Position numbers and translations under genes: made by a program | Source of the DNA: Rhodobacter sp. | GTDB lineage: Bacteria; Pseudomonadota; Alphaproteobacteria; Rhodobacterales; Rhodobacteraceae | NCBI GenBank assembly: GCA_020637555.1 | Contig: JACKKF010000006.1 | Coordinates: forward strand, 1-64,000 | Length of the DNA: 64,000 nucleotides | Direction: 5' to 3' | Notes under the pieces: model-generated | Told to the model about the DNA's origin: nothing | What the model saw: only the letters and a program-made list of their open reading frames with translations | Databases searched by the model: none | Part shown: positions 53,614-62,825 of the stretch, one piece after another | Numbering within the stretch: the stretch's first letter is position 1 | Layout: the number at the start of each line of letters is the position of its first letter

Positions 53614-53921
53614 CACAGAACCTCGAACGCTTGGGTGGGCAACGCGATGGGGCCGTCGGACAGGGCCTCGATCGGATCGGGAAACAGCGCGCTTGCCGGG
53701 GCGTTGCCGGCATAAGGCATCAGCAGACCCAGGTGCAGCGTGCCGTCGATGCGTCGGATGTCCGACGCGAGCCAGGCACAATCCACGGCATCCTGGGGCA
53801 GGATCGCCCCCTCGGGAACGCCGGACAGGTCCAGCGCCTCGCCATTCAGGACCAGCGTGTCGCCCTGCCGTTCCAGCGTCAGTGCGTCATCCATGCGGAT
53901 GGGCGAGAGGGAAATGATCAT
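53613..53921 (-). CDS. Small phage-associated hypothetical protein
   Basis: A 102-residue protein opening IISLSPIRMDDALTLERQGD with a later DAVDCAWLASDIRRIDGTLH. Similar short proteins follow tail-fibre genes in Rhodobacteraceae prophages; their function is not known. It has no signal peptide or membrane segment. It lies 11 bases after the DUF2793 gene and overlaps the chaperone-like gene by one base, so the three are one unit. Confidence 0.65.
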   Translation of the reverse strand: MIISLSPIRMDDALTLERQGDTLVLNGEALDLSGVPEGAILPQDAVDCAWLASDIRRIDGTLHLGLLMPYAGNAPASALFPDPIEALSDGPIALPTQAFEVL

Positions 53922-53932
53922 CGTGTCCTCCT

Positions 53933-55249
53933 TCAGAACCAGCGCCCCAGGGCGAGCCAGAAAACCTCGGTGTCGGCGACACTGGTGACGGCATAGGCGG
54001 TGGCGTTCGCCACCTGCGTCGTTCGCCCGCCATAGGGCACGTTCACGCACAGGCCGCTGCTGTGCGACACGCGCGCCTGGATCGTGGCGCCATTGACGCT
54101 GCCCAGCACGAAGGCGGCAGGAAAGGTCCAGCCGATCGCGCCGCTGCGATAGAGCCCGCCGACCGCCGCAGTCGCGACGGCGATCCCGGTCTGGCGGAAC
54201 TGGCAGATCTGCGTGCCATCCGCGAACCGGACATATTCGCCATTCGCGTTGTTGCCACGTTCCACGATCGCGCCGGTCGGAACGCCGCCGCTTTGTGCGA
54301 CCGGGCCCAGCGTGGCGTTGAACTGCTGCCAGCCCGACCAGGTGTTTCCATCGTGATACCGCTGGAAACACAGCCCGGCCGCCGCGGTCTGCCAGGCGAC
54401 CTGCATCTGTTGCGCCGGCCCGCGCCGCAGGTGTTGCAGGAAATATCCCCCGGTCGAGGGCATGACCGCCGAACCGGAGACCTGGTAGAACCCGGTCGCG
54501 GCGATGCTGTTGGGATTGTCCGCTGTCGGCGTTGCGGTCAGGGTGCCGCCCAGGCCAAAGCTGCCGACCGTCAGCAATCGACCGGCCGTCGCATCCGTGG
54601 CCGAGGCACAGACCGAATCGCCAAAGGGCAGCGCGGTGGCCGCGTCGAACGCCAGCGCAGTGCGCCACGACGCGCCATCCGGGCTGACCTTGATCCCGAA
54701 ACCGTCGCTGCCCATCGTGCCCATCTCGGCCCGGCCGGACCAGGCGGTCTGGAACAACAGCGACGCGGTGTCCGACGGGGCGGCTTTGTTGACCTTGATC
54801 TGGTGCCCGGCGCCCTCATGGGTGAACAGGCTGGCCTCGGCGGAAACCGCCAGCCGGTTCACCGTGTCGTGGCTGGTGCCAATGCCGACCCCGGGCAGGT
54901 TCTGCAGGTCGGGCAGATCGGGCAACACCCAGCCGCTGCCGTCGAATACGCGCAGTTCCGTGCCCAGGGACGCCCGCCAGCCGATCCGGGGCGCGAGGAA
55001 CAACCAGCCCCCGTTCGACCAGACGGCGACTTCCTGATCGTGCCCGGCCCAATCGTTGACCGCGCCATAGCCCAACGCCCAGGCCTCGCCATCCTGGGCC
55101 GAGAGGGGGGGAGTCGTGGCGCCAAAGGCGGTGACGATCAGTTGAACCATCGAATCCAGCCGTTCGAGCGCCTCGTTAAGGGTAACGTGCTTCTGGGCTT
55201 GCGCCGCGGCCATATATGGCAACTTCAGGTTCGCTGACCGGAACGACAT
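53933..55249 (-). CDS. DUF2793 phage tail-fibre/spike-like protein
   Basis: A 438-residue protein. Residues 9-33 carry the DUF2793 start (LPYMAAAQAQKHVTLNEALE then RLDSMVQL). The middle is a beta-rich fibre. Near residue 290 a pyocin-knob-like stretch appears (LRRGPAQQMQVAWQ and YHDGNTWSGWQQFN), and the C-terminus looks like a receptor-binding tip. Related DUF2793 proteins are found in tail fibres and, from memory, in head-spike genes linked to gene transfer agents that bind capsule. It lies alone with two small genes in a polysaccharide island, without head, portal or lysis genes nearby. ATG at 55249; a start at the internal MAAAQAQKH is possible. Confidence 0.82.
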   Translation of the reverse strand: MSFRSANLKLPYMAAAQAQKHVTLNEALERLDSMVQLIVTAFGATTPPLSAQDGEAWALGYGAVNDWAGHDQEVAVWSNGGWLFLAPRIGWRASLGTELRVFDGSGWVLPDLPDLQNLPGVGIGTSHDTVNRLAVSAEASLFTHEGAGHQIKVNKAAPSDTASLLFQTAWSGRAEMGTMGSDGFGIKVSPDGASWRTALAFDAATALPFGDSVCASATDATAGRLLTVGSFGLGGTLTATPTADNPNSIAATGFYQVSGSAVMPSTGGYFLQHLRRGPAQQMQVAWQTAAAGLCFQRYHDGNTWSGWQQFNATLGPVAQSGGVPTGAIVERGNNANGEYVRFADGTQICQFRQTGIAVATAAVGGLYRSGAIGWTFPAAFVLGSVNGATIQARVSHSSGLCVNVPYGGRTTQVANATAYAVTSVADTEVFWLALGRWF

Positions 55250-55444
55250 GTGGCAGACTCCGCTTATTGGTTGAGGCGGAGAATCCCGGCTTCCCGGAAA
55301 GAAAGATCGAAGCCGGCGTTCGCTGGCCCCGACCCGGTGTGCAACAGCCGCGGGGATCGCGGGGAACGATGGACCGCCGGGCGAGGGGCGGGTAATCAGG
55401 ACAGACCCCGGGTCGCGCGGCCCTGCGTCCATCAAGGAGAGCCG

Positions 55445-56611
55445 ATGAAAATTTGCGTGGTCGGAATCGGATATGTCGGCCTGTCGATGGCCGTGCTGCT
55501 GGCCAAACGGCACACGGTCATGGCGCTGGATGTCGATGCCGCGCGGGTGCGCGCGCTGAACGCGCGCAAGGCCCCGATCGTGGATCCCGACATCTCGGCG
55601 GCACTGACGGGCGGCGAACTGCGACTGAGCGCAACCACCGACCGGGCGGCGGCGATGCAGGATGCCGATTTCGTCGTGATCGCCACGCCGACCTCCTATG
55701 ACCCGGAAACCAACAAGTTCGACACCCGCACGGTCGCGGCGACGGCCAGCGCCGCGCTGAACCTGGCGCCCCGGGCCGCGATCGTGATCAAGTCGACCGT
55801 GCCGGTGGGCTATACCGATGCCCTGAACGCCGAACTCGGCACCGACCGGATCCTGTTCTCGCCGGAATTCCTGCGCGAGGGGCGGGCCTTGCATGACAAC
55901 CTGCACCCGTCGCGCATCGTCGTCGGCTCCACCTCGGACCGGGGGCAGGTCTTTGCCGATCTGCTGCGCGAGGCGGCACTCGACCCCGATGTGCCCGTTC
56001 TGCTGACCGGCCCGCGCGAGGCCGAGGCCATCAAATTGTTCGCGAACACCTATCTGGCGCTGCGCGTCGCCTTCTTCAACGAACTGGACAGCTACGCCAT
56101 GGCGCAGGATCTGGACAGCCGCCAGATCATCGACGGCGTATGCCTCGATCCGCGGATCGGGCAGTATTACAACAACCCCTCGTTCGGGTATGGCGGATAC
56201 TGCCTGCCCAAGGACACGCGGCAACTGCTGGCGAATTACGAAACCGTGCCACAAAGCCTGATCCGCGCCGTGGTCGAGGCCAACGCCACCCGAAAGGACT
56301 ATCTGGCCGAGACGATTCTGGCGATGAAGCCCCGTCATGTCGGGATCTATCGCCTGGTGATGAAGGCCGGCTCGGACAATTTTCGTGACAGTTCCATTCT
56401 GGGCGTCATGGAACGGATCCAGGCCAGGGGCATTCCGGTTACCGTCTATGAGCCGGGGTTGACCAGCCCCCGGTTTCTGGACGCGGCGGTCGAGGGGGAT
56501 CTGGCCCGGTTCAAGGAAACTGCCGACGTGATCCTGGCAAACCGCGTGTCCGCGGATCTGGCCGATGTCGCCGAGAAGGTCTTTACGCGGGATCTGTTCG
56601 GCGCCGACTGA
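55445..56611 (+). CDS. ugd: UDP-glucose 6-dehydrogenase
   Basis: A 388-residue enzyme that oxidises UDP-glucose to UDP-glucuronate using two NAD. The NAD site GIGYVGLSMAVLLAK is at the N-terminus. The catalytic cysteine lies in GYGGYCLPKDTRQL, and the conserved TSYDPETNKFDT, KSTVPVGYT and PEFLREGRAL fit the short bacterial Ugd type. An AAGGAGAG site precedes the ATG at 55445. Its product is a common sugar of acidic capsules. It is divergent from the tail-fibre cassette, with 195 bases between the starts. Confidence 0.93.
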   Translation: MKICVVGIGYVGLSMAVLLAKRHTVMALDVDAARVRALNARKAPIVDPDISAALTGGELRLSATTDRAAAMQDADFVVIATPTSYDPETNKFDTRTVAATASAALNLAPRAAIVIKSTVPVGYTDALNAELGTDRILFSPEFLREGRALHDNLHPSRIVVGSTSDRGQVFADLLREAALDPDVPVLLTGPREAEAIKLFANTYLALRVAFFNELDSYAMAQDLDSRQIIDGVCLDPRIGQYYNNPSFGYGGYCLPKDTRQLLANYETVPQSLIRAVVEANATRKDYLAETILAMKPRHVGIYRLVMKAGSDNFRDSSILGVMERIQARGIPVTVYEPGLTSPRFLDAAVEGDLARFKETADVILANRVSADLADVAEKVFTRDLFGAD

Positions 56612-56802
56612 CGCGGGTTTTCCTGCCCCTCAGGGCCTGCGCCGGGCAAAGCGAGTTGAACTTTCTGCGTCAAAACGATAACCACGATCCGGAATGCTCG
56701 CCAGTTTTCAAGGGCCTGGCACCCCGCACCGTTGGCACGGCGCAAGGGTGGCGCGGAAATCGGTCGGGGCGTTCGCAGGTCCTTCGGGTGCGGGAGAACG
56801 TC

Positions 56803-57366
56803 ATGCAGGTTGAACCTACCGCGCTGCCGGGTGTCGTCAGGATCACGCCGCGACGGTTTGGCGACGCGCGGGGTTGGTTCAGCGAAAGCTGGAATCGCAG
56901 GACGCTGGCCGATGCCGGCCTGACCCTGCCCGAATTCGTGCAGGACAACCATTCCGTCAGTGCCGCGCGCGGCACGGTGCGCGGCCTTCACTATCAGGCG
57001 CCGCCCCACGCCCAAGGCAAGCTGGTGCGTTGCGGGCGCGGCCGGCTGCTGGATGTCGCCGTCGATGCGCGACGGGGATCGCCAACCTACGGGCACTGGG
57101 TGGCCGAAGAACTGAGCGACCAGAACGGCCGCCAACTGTGGATCCCTGCCGGTTTCCTGCACGGGTTCGTCACGCTCGAACCCGCGACCGAAATCGTCTA
57201 CAAGGTCACGGATCACTATGCACCGGACTGCGACGGCGCGGTGCATTTTGCCTCGGCCGGGATCGACTGGGGCGTGGATCCATCGGATGCGGTGGTGTCC
57301 GAAAAGGACGCACAGGCGCCGGCCTTTGCTGACTGGACCTCGCCGTTCGTCTGGGGGGATGCATGA
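56803..57366 (+). CDS. rfbC: dTDP-4-dehydrorhamnose 3,5-epimerase
   Basis: A 187-residue cupin-fold epimerase, third enzyme of dTDP-L-rhamnose synthesis. The catalytic His is in GTVRGLHYQAPP and the catalytic Tyr in KVTDHYAPDCD. WIPAGFLHGFVTLEP is the usual core strand. The ATG at 56803 begins the standard N-terminus; the in-frame sequence from 56656 is unlike the family. It starts the rfbCBDA unit, 191 bases after ugd, and overlaps the rfbB start by 4 bases. Confidence 0.93.
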   Translation: MQVEPTALPGVVRITPRRFGDARGWFSESWNRRTLADAGLTLPEFVQDNHSVSAARGTVRGLHYQAPPHAQGKLVRCGRGRLLDVAVDARRGSPTYGHWVAEELSDQNGRQLWIPAGFLHGFVTLEPATEIVYKVTDHYAPDCDGAVHFASAGIDWGVDPSDAVVSEKDAQAPAFADWTSPFVWGDA

Positions 57367-58400
57367 AGATCCTTGTCACCGGCGGCGCGGGGTTCATCGG
57401 TTCGGCGGTGGTGCGTCAGGCCATTGCCGCAGGTCATTCGGTCGTCAACCTGGATGCGCTGACCTATGCCGCGTGCCTCGAGAACGTGGCAAGCGTGGCC
57501 GAGAGTCCGCTCTATGCCTTTGAGCGGGTCGATATCTGCGATGCGCCCGAGGTCGCGCGCGTGCTGGCGCGGCATCAGCCGGACGCGATCATGCATCTGG
57601 CCGCCGAAAGCCATGTCGATCGGTCGATCGACGGGCCCGGGGCCTTCATCCGCACCAATGTCGAGGGCACCTATACCCTGCTTGAAGCGGCGCGCGCGTA
57701 TTGGCTCGATCAGGGGCGTCCCGAGGGGTTCCGGTTTCACCATATCTCGACCGACGAGGTGTTCGGCAGTCTTGGTCCGACCGGCAAGTTCACCGAGGAC
57801 ACGCCCTATGATCCGCGCAGTCCCTATTCCGCGTCGAAAGCGGCCTCGGATCATCTGGTGCGGGCCTGGCACGAAACCTATGGCCTGCCGGTCGTTCTGA
57901 CCAATTGCTCGAACAATTACGGCCCCTTCCATTTTCCTGAAAAGCTGATTCCGGTGGTGATCCTGAATGCCCTCGCAGGGCGGCCGATCCCGGTCTACGG
58001 CGCGGGCGAGAATGTGCGCGACTGGCTGTATGTCGAGGATCACGCCCAGGCGTTGCTGCTGGTGCTGGCCAAGGGGGCGGTCGGTCGATCCTATAACATC
58101 GGGGGCGAGAACGAGGCCCGCAACATCGACCTGGTGCGGACGATCTGCGCGATCCTCGACGATCTGCGCCCGGCGGATCGTGCGTATGCCGAACAGATCA
58201 CCTTTGTCGCGGATCGTCCCGGCCATGATGCGCGCTATGCGATCGACCCGGCCCGCATCCGCGCCGAACTGGGATGGCGGCCGTCGGTGACGCTTGAGGA
58301 AGGGCTCAGGCGCACCGTTCGCTGGTATCTCGATCACGAGGATTGGTGGCGTCCCCTGCAGGCACGGCAGGGGGTCGGGCAGCGGTTGGGCAAGGGCTGA
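57363..58400 (+). CDS. rfbB: dTDP-glucose 4,6-dehydratase
   Basis: A 345-residue NAD-dependent dehydratase, second enzyme of the dTDP-L-rhamnose pathway. The Rossmann loop GGAGFIGSAVVRQAI is at the start. The Asp-Glu pair that carries out dehydration is in STDEVFGSLG, and the Tyr-x3-Lys in SPYSASKAASDHLV. The C-terminal GENVRDWLYVEDHAQALLLV also fits RfbB. It overlaps rfbC by 4 bases. The region before rfbD is about 100 bases and has no gene. Confidence 0.95.
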   Translation: MKILVTGGAGFIGSAVVRQAIAAGHSVVNLDALTYAACLENVASVAESPLYAFERVDICDAPEVARVLARHQPDAIMHLAAESHVDRSIDGPGAFIRTNVEGTYTLLEAARAYWLDQGRPEGFRFHHISTDEVFGSLGPTGKFTEDTPYDPRSPYSASKAASDHLVRAWHETYGLPVVLTNCSNNYGPFHFPEKLIPVVILNALAGRPIPVYGAGENVRDWLYVEDHAQALLLVLAKGAVGRSYNIGGENEARNIDLVRTICAILDDLRPADRAYAEQITFVADRPGHDARYAIDPARIRAELGWRPSVTLEEGLRRTVRWYLDHEDWWRPLQARQGVGQRLGKG

Positions 58401-58497
58401 TCCCCCGGTCCGCAAGCCGGTGGCCACAGCCGTGCCCGTGTCCGGCCATGCGAATGCCGCTTTCGCCTGCCAGTCTGAGGCCGAGAACGAGGACCAT

Positions 58498-59349
58498 ATG
58501 TCGCTGCTGATATTCGGAAAAACGGGACAGGTGGCGCAGGCGCTGGGGCAGCTTGCGCCCGACAGCGTTTTCCTGGACCGGGCCCAGGCCGATCTGTCCG
58601 ACCCTGCCGCCTGTGCCGCGGCCATCCGGTCGCTGCGCCCCCGGGCCGTGATCAACGCGGCCGCCTGGACTGCCGTGGACCGGGCCGAGGACGAGGAAGC
58701 CGTTGCGACCGTCATCAACGGGGCCGCGCCGGTCGCCATGGCGCGGGAATGCGCGGCGCTGACGATACCGTTTGTCCAGGTGTCGACCGATTATGTGTTT
58801 GATGGCCACGGCGCCATGCCGTTCCACCCCGACGATCCGGTCGCGCCACTGAACGCCTATGGCCGCTCAAAGCTGGCGGGCGAAGTGGGCGTGCGGAATT
58901 CGGGTGCGGTTCACGCCATCCTGCGCACCAGCTGGGTGTTTTCGGCGCAGGGGCAGAACTTCGTCCGGACGATGCTGCGGCTGGGTCGTGAGCGCGACGA
59001 GTTGCGCGTGGTCGCGGACCAGATCGGCGGCCCGACCCCGGCGCGGGCCATTGCCCGGGCCTGCCTGACCCTGGCCGAGGCCCTGCAACGGGATCCGGGA
59101 CTGGGCGGAACCTATCACTTTTCCGGCGCACCCGATGTCAGTTGGGCCGACTTCGCCCGCGAGATCATGGCGCAGGCCGGGCTTGCGTGCCGGATCACCG
59201 GCATTGCGACCGCCGACTACCCCACACCGGCCCGCCGCCCGGCCAACAGCCGTCTGGCGTGCCCGAACCTTGTGCGCGTCGGGCTGGAGCGCCCTGACTG
59301 GCGGGACGCCCTGACCGACGTGCTGCGCGAGCTTGGAGCGACGACATGA
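58498..59349 (+). CDS. rfbD: dTDP-4-dehydrorhamnose reductase
   Basis: A 283-residue reductase, last step of dTDP-L-rhamnose synthesis. The NADPH loop is GKTGQVAQALGQ at the N-terminus, the catalytic Tyr-x3-Lys is in NAYGRSKLAGE and the conserved STDYVFDG precedes it. Late motifs TYHFSGAPDVSWADFAREI and RPANSRLAC are the usual ones. The ATG at 58498 is used; longer in-frame starts overlap rfbB. It overlaps rfbA by 4 bases. Confidence 0.93.
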   Translation: MSLLIFGKTGQVAQALGQLAPDSVFLDRAQADLSDPAACAAAIRSLRPRAVINAAAWTAVDRAEDEEAVATVINGAAPVAMARECAALTIPFVQVSTDYVFDGHGAMPFHPDDPVAPLNAYGRSKLAGEVGVRNSGAVHAILRTSWVFSAQGQNFVRTMLRLGRERDELRVVADQIGGPTPARAIARACLTLAEALQRDPGLGGTYHFSGAPDVSWADFAREIMAQAGLACRITGIATADYPTPARRPANSRLACPNLVRVGLERPDWRDALTDVLRELGATT

Positions 59350-60248
59350 CCCAGCCCCCCCAACGCAAGGGCATCATCCTGGCCGGCGGATCGGGAACCC
59401 GGCTGTATCCGATCACGCTGGGCGTGTCCAAGCAGCTCATGCCGATCTATGACAAGCCGATGATCTATTATCCGCTCAGCGTGCTGATGCTGGCCGGGGT
59501 TCGCGAGATTGCGATCATCACCACCCCGCACGATCAGGACCAGTTCCGCCGTGCGTTGGGCGACGGCTCGCAATGGGGGCTCAGCTTTACCTATATCGTG
59601 CAACCCTCGCCCGACGGGCTGGCGCAGGCCTTCATTCTGGCACGCGCGTTTCTGGACGGTGCGCCCTCGGTCCTGGTGCTGGGCGACAACATCTTTTTCG
59701 GTCACGGGTTGCCGGAACTGCTGGCCCAGGCCAGCGCGAGGGACGCGGGCGCGACCGTGTTCGGCTACCGCGTGTCGGATCCCGAACGCTATGGCGTGGT
59801 CGGTTTCGATGCCGGCGGTCGCGTGACCTCCATCGTCGAGAAACCCTCTGCGCCGCCCTCGCGCTATGCGGTGACGGGGCTTTACTTTGTCGATGCGTCG
59901 GCGCCCGACCGGGCCGAACGCATCGTGCCCTCGGTCCGGGGCGAGGTCGAGATCGTCGATCTGCTGCAAGGGTATCTCGATGACGGGCTGCTTGACGTGC
60001 AGCGCATGGGGCGGGGCTATGCCTGGCTCGATACCGGCACCCATGGCAGCCTGCTGGATGCCGGCAATTTCGTGCGGACGCTTCAGGCCCGGCAGGGCCT
60101 GCAAACCGGCTGCCCCGAGGAAGTCGCCTTTCAGAACGGCTGGATTTCGGTCGAACAGCTCGAACGGATCGCCGCGCCGCTGGCCAAGAACGATTACGGG
60201 CGCTATCTGCTCGATCTGGCGCGGGGCGACGGGCGCTGGCGCAACTGA
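59346..60248 (+). CDS. rfbA: Glucose-1-phosphate thymidylyltransferase
   Basis: A 300-residue nucleotidyltransferase that makes dTDP-glucose from dTTP and glucose 1-phosphate, first step of the rhamnose pathway. The signature GGSGTRLYPITLGVSKQLMP, then IYDKPMIYYPLSVLMLAG, is intact, and the later VLGDNIFFGHGLPELL and WLDTGTHGSLLDAGNFV are typical of RmlA. With rfbC, rfbB and rfbD the four-gene set is complete, so the organism can probably make dTDP-L-rhamnose for the surface glycan. Confidence 0.95.
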   Translation: MTQPPQRKGIILAGGSGTRLYPITLGVSKQLMPIYDKPMIYYPLSVLMLAGVREIAIITTPHDQDQFRRALGDGSQWGLSFTYIVQPSPDGLAQAFILARAFLDGAPSVLVLGDNIFFGHGLPELLAQASARDAGATVFGYRVSDPERYGVVGFDAGGRVTSIVEKPSAPPSRYAVTGLYFVDASAPDRAERIVPSVRGEVEIVDLLQGYLDDGLLDVQRMGRGYAWLDTGTHGSLLDAGNFVRTLQARQGLQTGCPEEVAFQNGWISVEQLERIAAPLAKNDYGRYLLDLARGDGRWRN

Positions 60249-60325
60249 CCTGACCGTGCCAATGGTTGACCGCTGGGGGCATTGCGCCGACAGTGACGGC
60301 GCAAGGGTCTGAAACGGTGCATCAC

Positions 60326-60811
60326 ATGGATATCCTGAACGATTTTCCGGCTGAAACGCTGGGCACAACCCTGTTGTGGGAGGCCGTGGTCGACATCGCC
60401 GAACGCGAGGATCTGGGCCAGGGCCCGCTGGGCGCGCGCGGAATCGTGCCGATCCTGGGCGGTGTCTTTCGCGGCGGGCCGGGGATGGGCGCCGATCAGG
60501 CCGATTTTCACGGCACGGTGCTGAACGGTGGCGCCGACCGGCAACTGGTGCGCGCGGATGGGGCGAAAGAGCTGGATGCCTTCTACGAGATGCGTGTGGC
60601 CGACGGCACGCTTCTGACGATTCGCAATCGCGTTGTCATCGACGAGACCGGCCCCGGTCCGCGTTATGCGGTGTCGCGTATTCAGGTGACCGCTCCGCTG
60701 GGGCGATGGGACTGGCTGAACCGGCGCATGATCGTGGGCACGCTGCAGGGGGCGCGGCCGCGCCGCGCGGCGGTCATCATACGCGGTTGGCTGGTGACGG
60801 CCACGACCTGA
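60326..60811 (+). CDS. DUF3237 (UPF0311) family protein
   Basis: A 161-residue beta-rich protein of the DUF3237 family, whose function is unknown. The pattern ARGIVPILGGVFRGGPGMG, GGADRQLVRADGAKELDAFY and NRVVIDETGPGPRYA is characteristic. The ATG at 60326 is the first good start after rfbA; a start 20 codons earlier is possible. It lies 77 bases after rfbA and 42 bases before imuA, and is not obviously part of either unit. Confidence 0.8.
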   Translation: MDILNDFPAETLGTTLLWEAVVDIAEREDLGQGPLGARGIVPILGGVFRGGPGMGADQADFHGTVLNGGADRQLVRADGAKELDAFYEMRVADGTLLTIRNRVVIDETGPGPRYAVSRIQVTAPLGRWDWLNRRMIVGTLQGARPRRAAVIIRGWLVTATT

Positions 60812-60837
60812 CCCGCAGTTGGATTCGCCGCGCGAAT

Positions 60838-60852
60838 GTTCTAGGTTTGTCC
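60838..60852 (+). promoter_or_regulatory. Candidate LexA (SOS) box upstream of imuA
   Basis: GTTC-N7-GTCC at 60838-60852 matches the alphaproteobacterial SOS box GTTC-N7-GTTC in seven of eight fixed bases. It ends one base before the imuA ATG, so LexA bound here would block transcription of the imuA-imuB-dnaE2 operon until DNA damage. Confidence 0.65.
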
Positions 60853-60853
60853 C

Positions 60854-61450
60854 ATGTGGATCGACCCCGCCCTCTCCGGCTGTTTTCCCCTGCGCCAGAC
60901 TCGTGTGCATGAGGTCTGCGGCCCGGGTGCAGCGGCGTTCTGCGCGCTGGCGGCGGCCTCGGGCACGGGGCCGGTGCTGTGGGTGGTCGAATCGCACCGC
61001 ACCGAACGCCTGAACCCGGTCGGACTGGCCCCTTTGCTGCCGCCAGAGCGCGTGCTGATGGTGCGCACGGGGTCGCAGACCGACAGCCTTGCGGTGGCGG
61101 AGGAGGCGCTGAAGGACGGTGCCGCCCCCTTTGTGGCGATCGAGATTTCGGCGCCTCTGGATCTGCGTGAAGGGCGGCGGCTGCAACTGGCGGCGCGCGC
61201 GGGCGGCACCACGGGCCTGTGTCTGATCCCTGAGGGCATGGGATCGAATGCAGCGGAAACGCGCTGGCGGGCTGCGCCGCTGTTCGATCCGACCGGGGCG
61301 ATGGACTCGACTCTGATGCGGTGGGAGATTATCAAGAACAAAGAGGGAACAATCAGGGCCTGGCATGTTCGATGGACCCCGGAAACAGGTGGTTTGCATG
61401 TGGTTTCCCCGGTTGCCGAGCGACCGGGTTCTCAGGACGCGCCCGGTTGA
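60854..61450 (+). CDS. imuA: ImuA-like SOS mutagenesis protein
   Basis: A 198-residue RecA-like protein of the ImuA group (alphaproteobacterial SulA-like/ImuA). It opens VHEVCGPGAAAFCALAAA where RecA has Walker A, but the P-loop is not intact here. PVLWVVESHRTERLNPVGL, the internal AEEALKDGAAPFVAIEISAP and the terminal MRWEIIKNKEGTIRAWHVRW fit the family. It helps the error-prone polymerases ImuB and DnaE2 copy damaged DNA. The start lies immediately after the SOS box, and the imuB start falls inside this gene (86-base overlap). Confidence 0.82.
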   Translation: MWIDPALSGCFPLRQTRVHEVCGPGAAAFCALAAASGTGPVLWVVESHRTERLNPVGLAPLLPPERVLMVRTGSQTDSLAVAEEALKDGAAPFVAIEISAPLDLREGRRLQLAARAGGTTGLCLIPEGMGSNAAETRWRAAPLFDPTGAMDSTLMRWEIIKNKEGTIRAWHVRWTPETGGLHVVSPVAERPGSQDAPG

Positions 61451-62825
61451 CGGCCCCTTTGCGCTGACCCAGACGCTGGCCAACACCCAGCGCCTGTATG
61501 ATCTGAACCGCGCGGCCGAACAGCAGGGATTGCACCGCGGCATGAGCTATGCCGATGCCCGGGCCTTCTGTCCCGACCTGATCAGCCACCCCGCGCGCCC
61601 CGATCTGGATGCACGGTTCCTGGCCGCGCTGCGCCGCTGGGCCACGCGCTATTGCCCCTGGGTCGGGATCGACGGGGCCGATGGGCTGGTTCTGGACGTG
61701 ACTGGCGCCACCCATCTGTGGGGTGGCACGGCGGCCATGCTGGATGACATGTGTGCCCGGGCGGCCCGGGCGGGGCTGGACCTGCGGCTGGGGCAGGGGG
61801 CCACGCGGGGGGCGGCCTGGGCGCGGGCGCATCACGGGGAACCCGATGCGCCCCTGGCCACGCTGCCGGTCGCGGCGCTGCGCCTGGACGAGGCCACGGT
61901 CACCGGGTTGCAACGGTTGGGACTGCGCCGCATCGGGGATCTGGATGCAACACCCCGCGCCCCCTTGACCCGGCGGTTCGGCCCGCAGGTCCTGTTGCGC
62001 CTGGATCAGGCGCTGGGTCGCGTGTCCGAGCCTCTGAACCCCCAGGGCGAGCCGCCGCACTTTGGCTTGCGCATGACCTTCCCCGAGCCGATCGGTCTGG
62101 TCGGGGATGTGATGGCGGCGACCGAACGGCTGCTGATCCCCCTGTGCGACAAGCTCAGACTTCACGAGGCCGGGGCCCGGCGGCTCATGCTGACGCTCAG
62201 GCGGGTTGATCAGGGAAGCCAGCAGATCGAATTGCGGCTGGCCGCGCCCATGCGCGAGGCCCCGCGCATCCTGCCCCTGTTCGAGCGCGGCGTGGCCGAG
62301 GTGGACGCGGGCTTCGGCATTGATCAGATCCGCATCGAGGCGGTGCAGGTCGAACCCCTGCCGGTGCAGCAGATCGGAACGGGCGCGGCCGGTCAGACCC
62401 CCGGCCGGGTCGAGGATCTGATGACGCGCATCGGCACCCGCATCGGGCTGGAGAATGTGCAGCGTTTCCTCCCTGCGGACAGTCACATCCCCGAGCGCGC
62501 CTTTTCCATCGCGTCCGCGGCCTACAGCACCGCCGAGAGCGGATGGGCCAGCGTCAATCCCCGCCCCCTGCGGCTGTTCCCACCCGAGGCGATCGGCGCC
62601 TCGGGCAACACGCCGCCCGAACGGTTCCGCTGGCGGCGGGTGTCCTTCATCACCGGGCGTGCCACCGGGCCGGAACGCATCGCGCCGGAATGGTGGCTGG
62701 ACGACGACGCCTGGCGATCCGGCATCCGCGATTACTGGCGGGTCGAGACGCGGCAGGGTCGGCGGTTGTGGCTGTTCCACACGCCGCAGAACCCGGGCTG
62801 GTTCGTGCAGGGGGAATTCGCATGA
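61365..62825 (+). CDS. imuB: ImuB, Y-family polymerase-like SOS mutagenesis protein
   Basis: A 486-residue Y-family DNA polymerase homologue. It has CMWFPRLPSDRVLRTRP at the start, palm and finger regions (CPWVGIDGADGLVLDVTGAT), LGLRRIGDLDATPRAPLTRRFG in the helix-hairpin-helix part and a long C-terminal tail ending in WWLDDDAWRSGIRDYWRVET. ImuB proteins usually lack the catalytic acidic residues and act as a scaffold linking DnaE2 to the clamp. Whether they are missing here was not checked by alignment. The ATG at 61365 lies inside imuA; its stop overlaps dnaE2 (ATGA). Confidence 0.88.
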   Translation: MFDGPRKQVVCMWFPRLPSDRVLRTRPVDGPFALTQTLANTQRLYDLNRAAEQQGLHRGMSYADARAFCPDLISHPARPDLDARFLAALRRWATRYCPWVGIDGADGLVLDVTGATHLWGGTAAMLDDMCARAARAGLDLRLGQGATRGAAWARAHHGEPDAPLATLPVAALRLDEATVTGLQRLGLRRIGDLDATPRAPLTRRFGPQVLLRLDQALGRVSEPLNPQGEPPHFGLRMTFPEPIGLVGDVMAATERLLIPLCDKLRLHEAGARRLMLTLRRVDQGSQQIELRLAAPMREAPRILPLFERGVAEVDAGFGIDQIRIEAVQVEPLPVQQIGTGAAGQTPGRVEDLMTRIGTRIGLENVQRFLPADSHIPERAFSIASAAYSTAESGWASVNPRPLRLFPPEAIGASGNTPPERFRWRRVSFITGRATGPERIAPEWWLDDDAWRSGIRDYWRVETRQGRRLWLFHTPQNPGWFVQGEFA

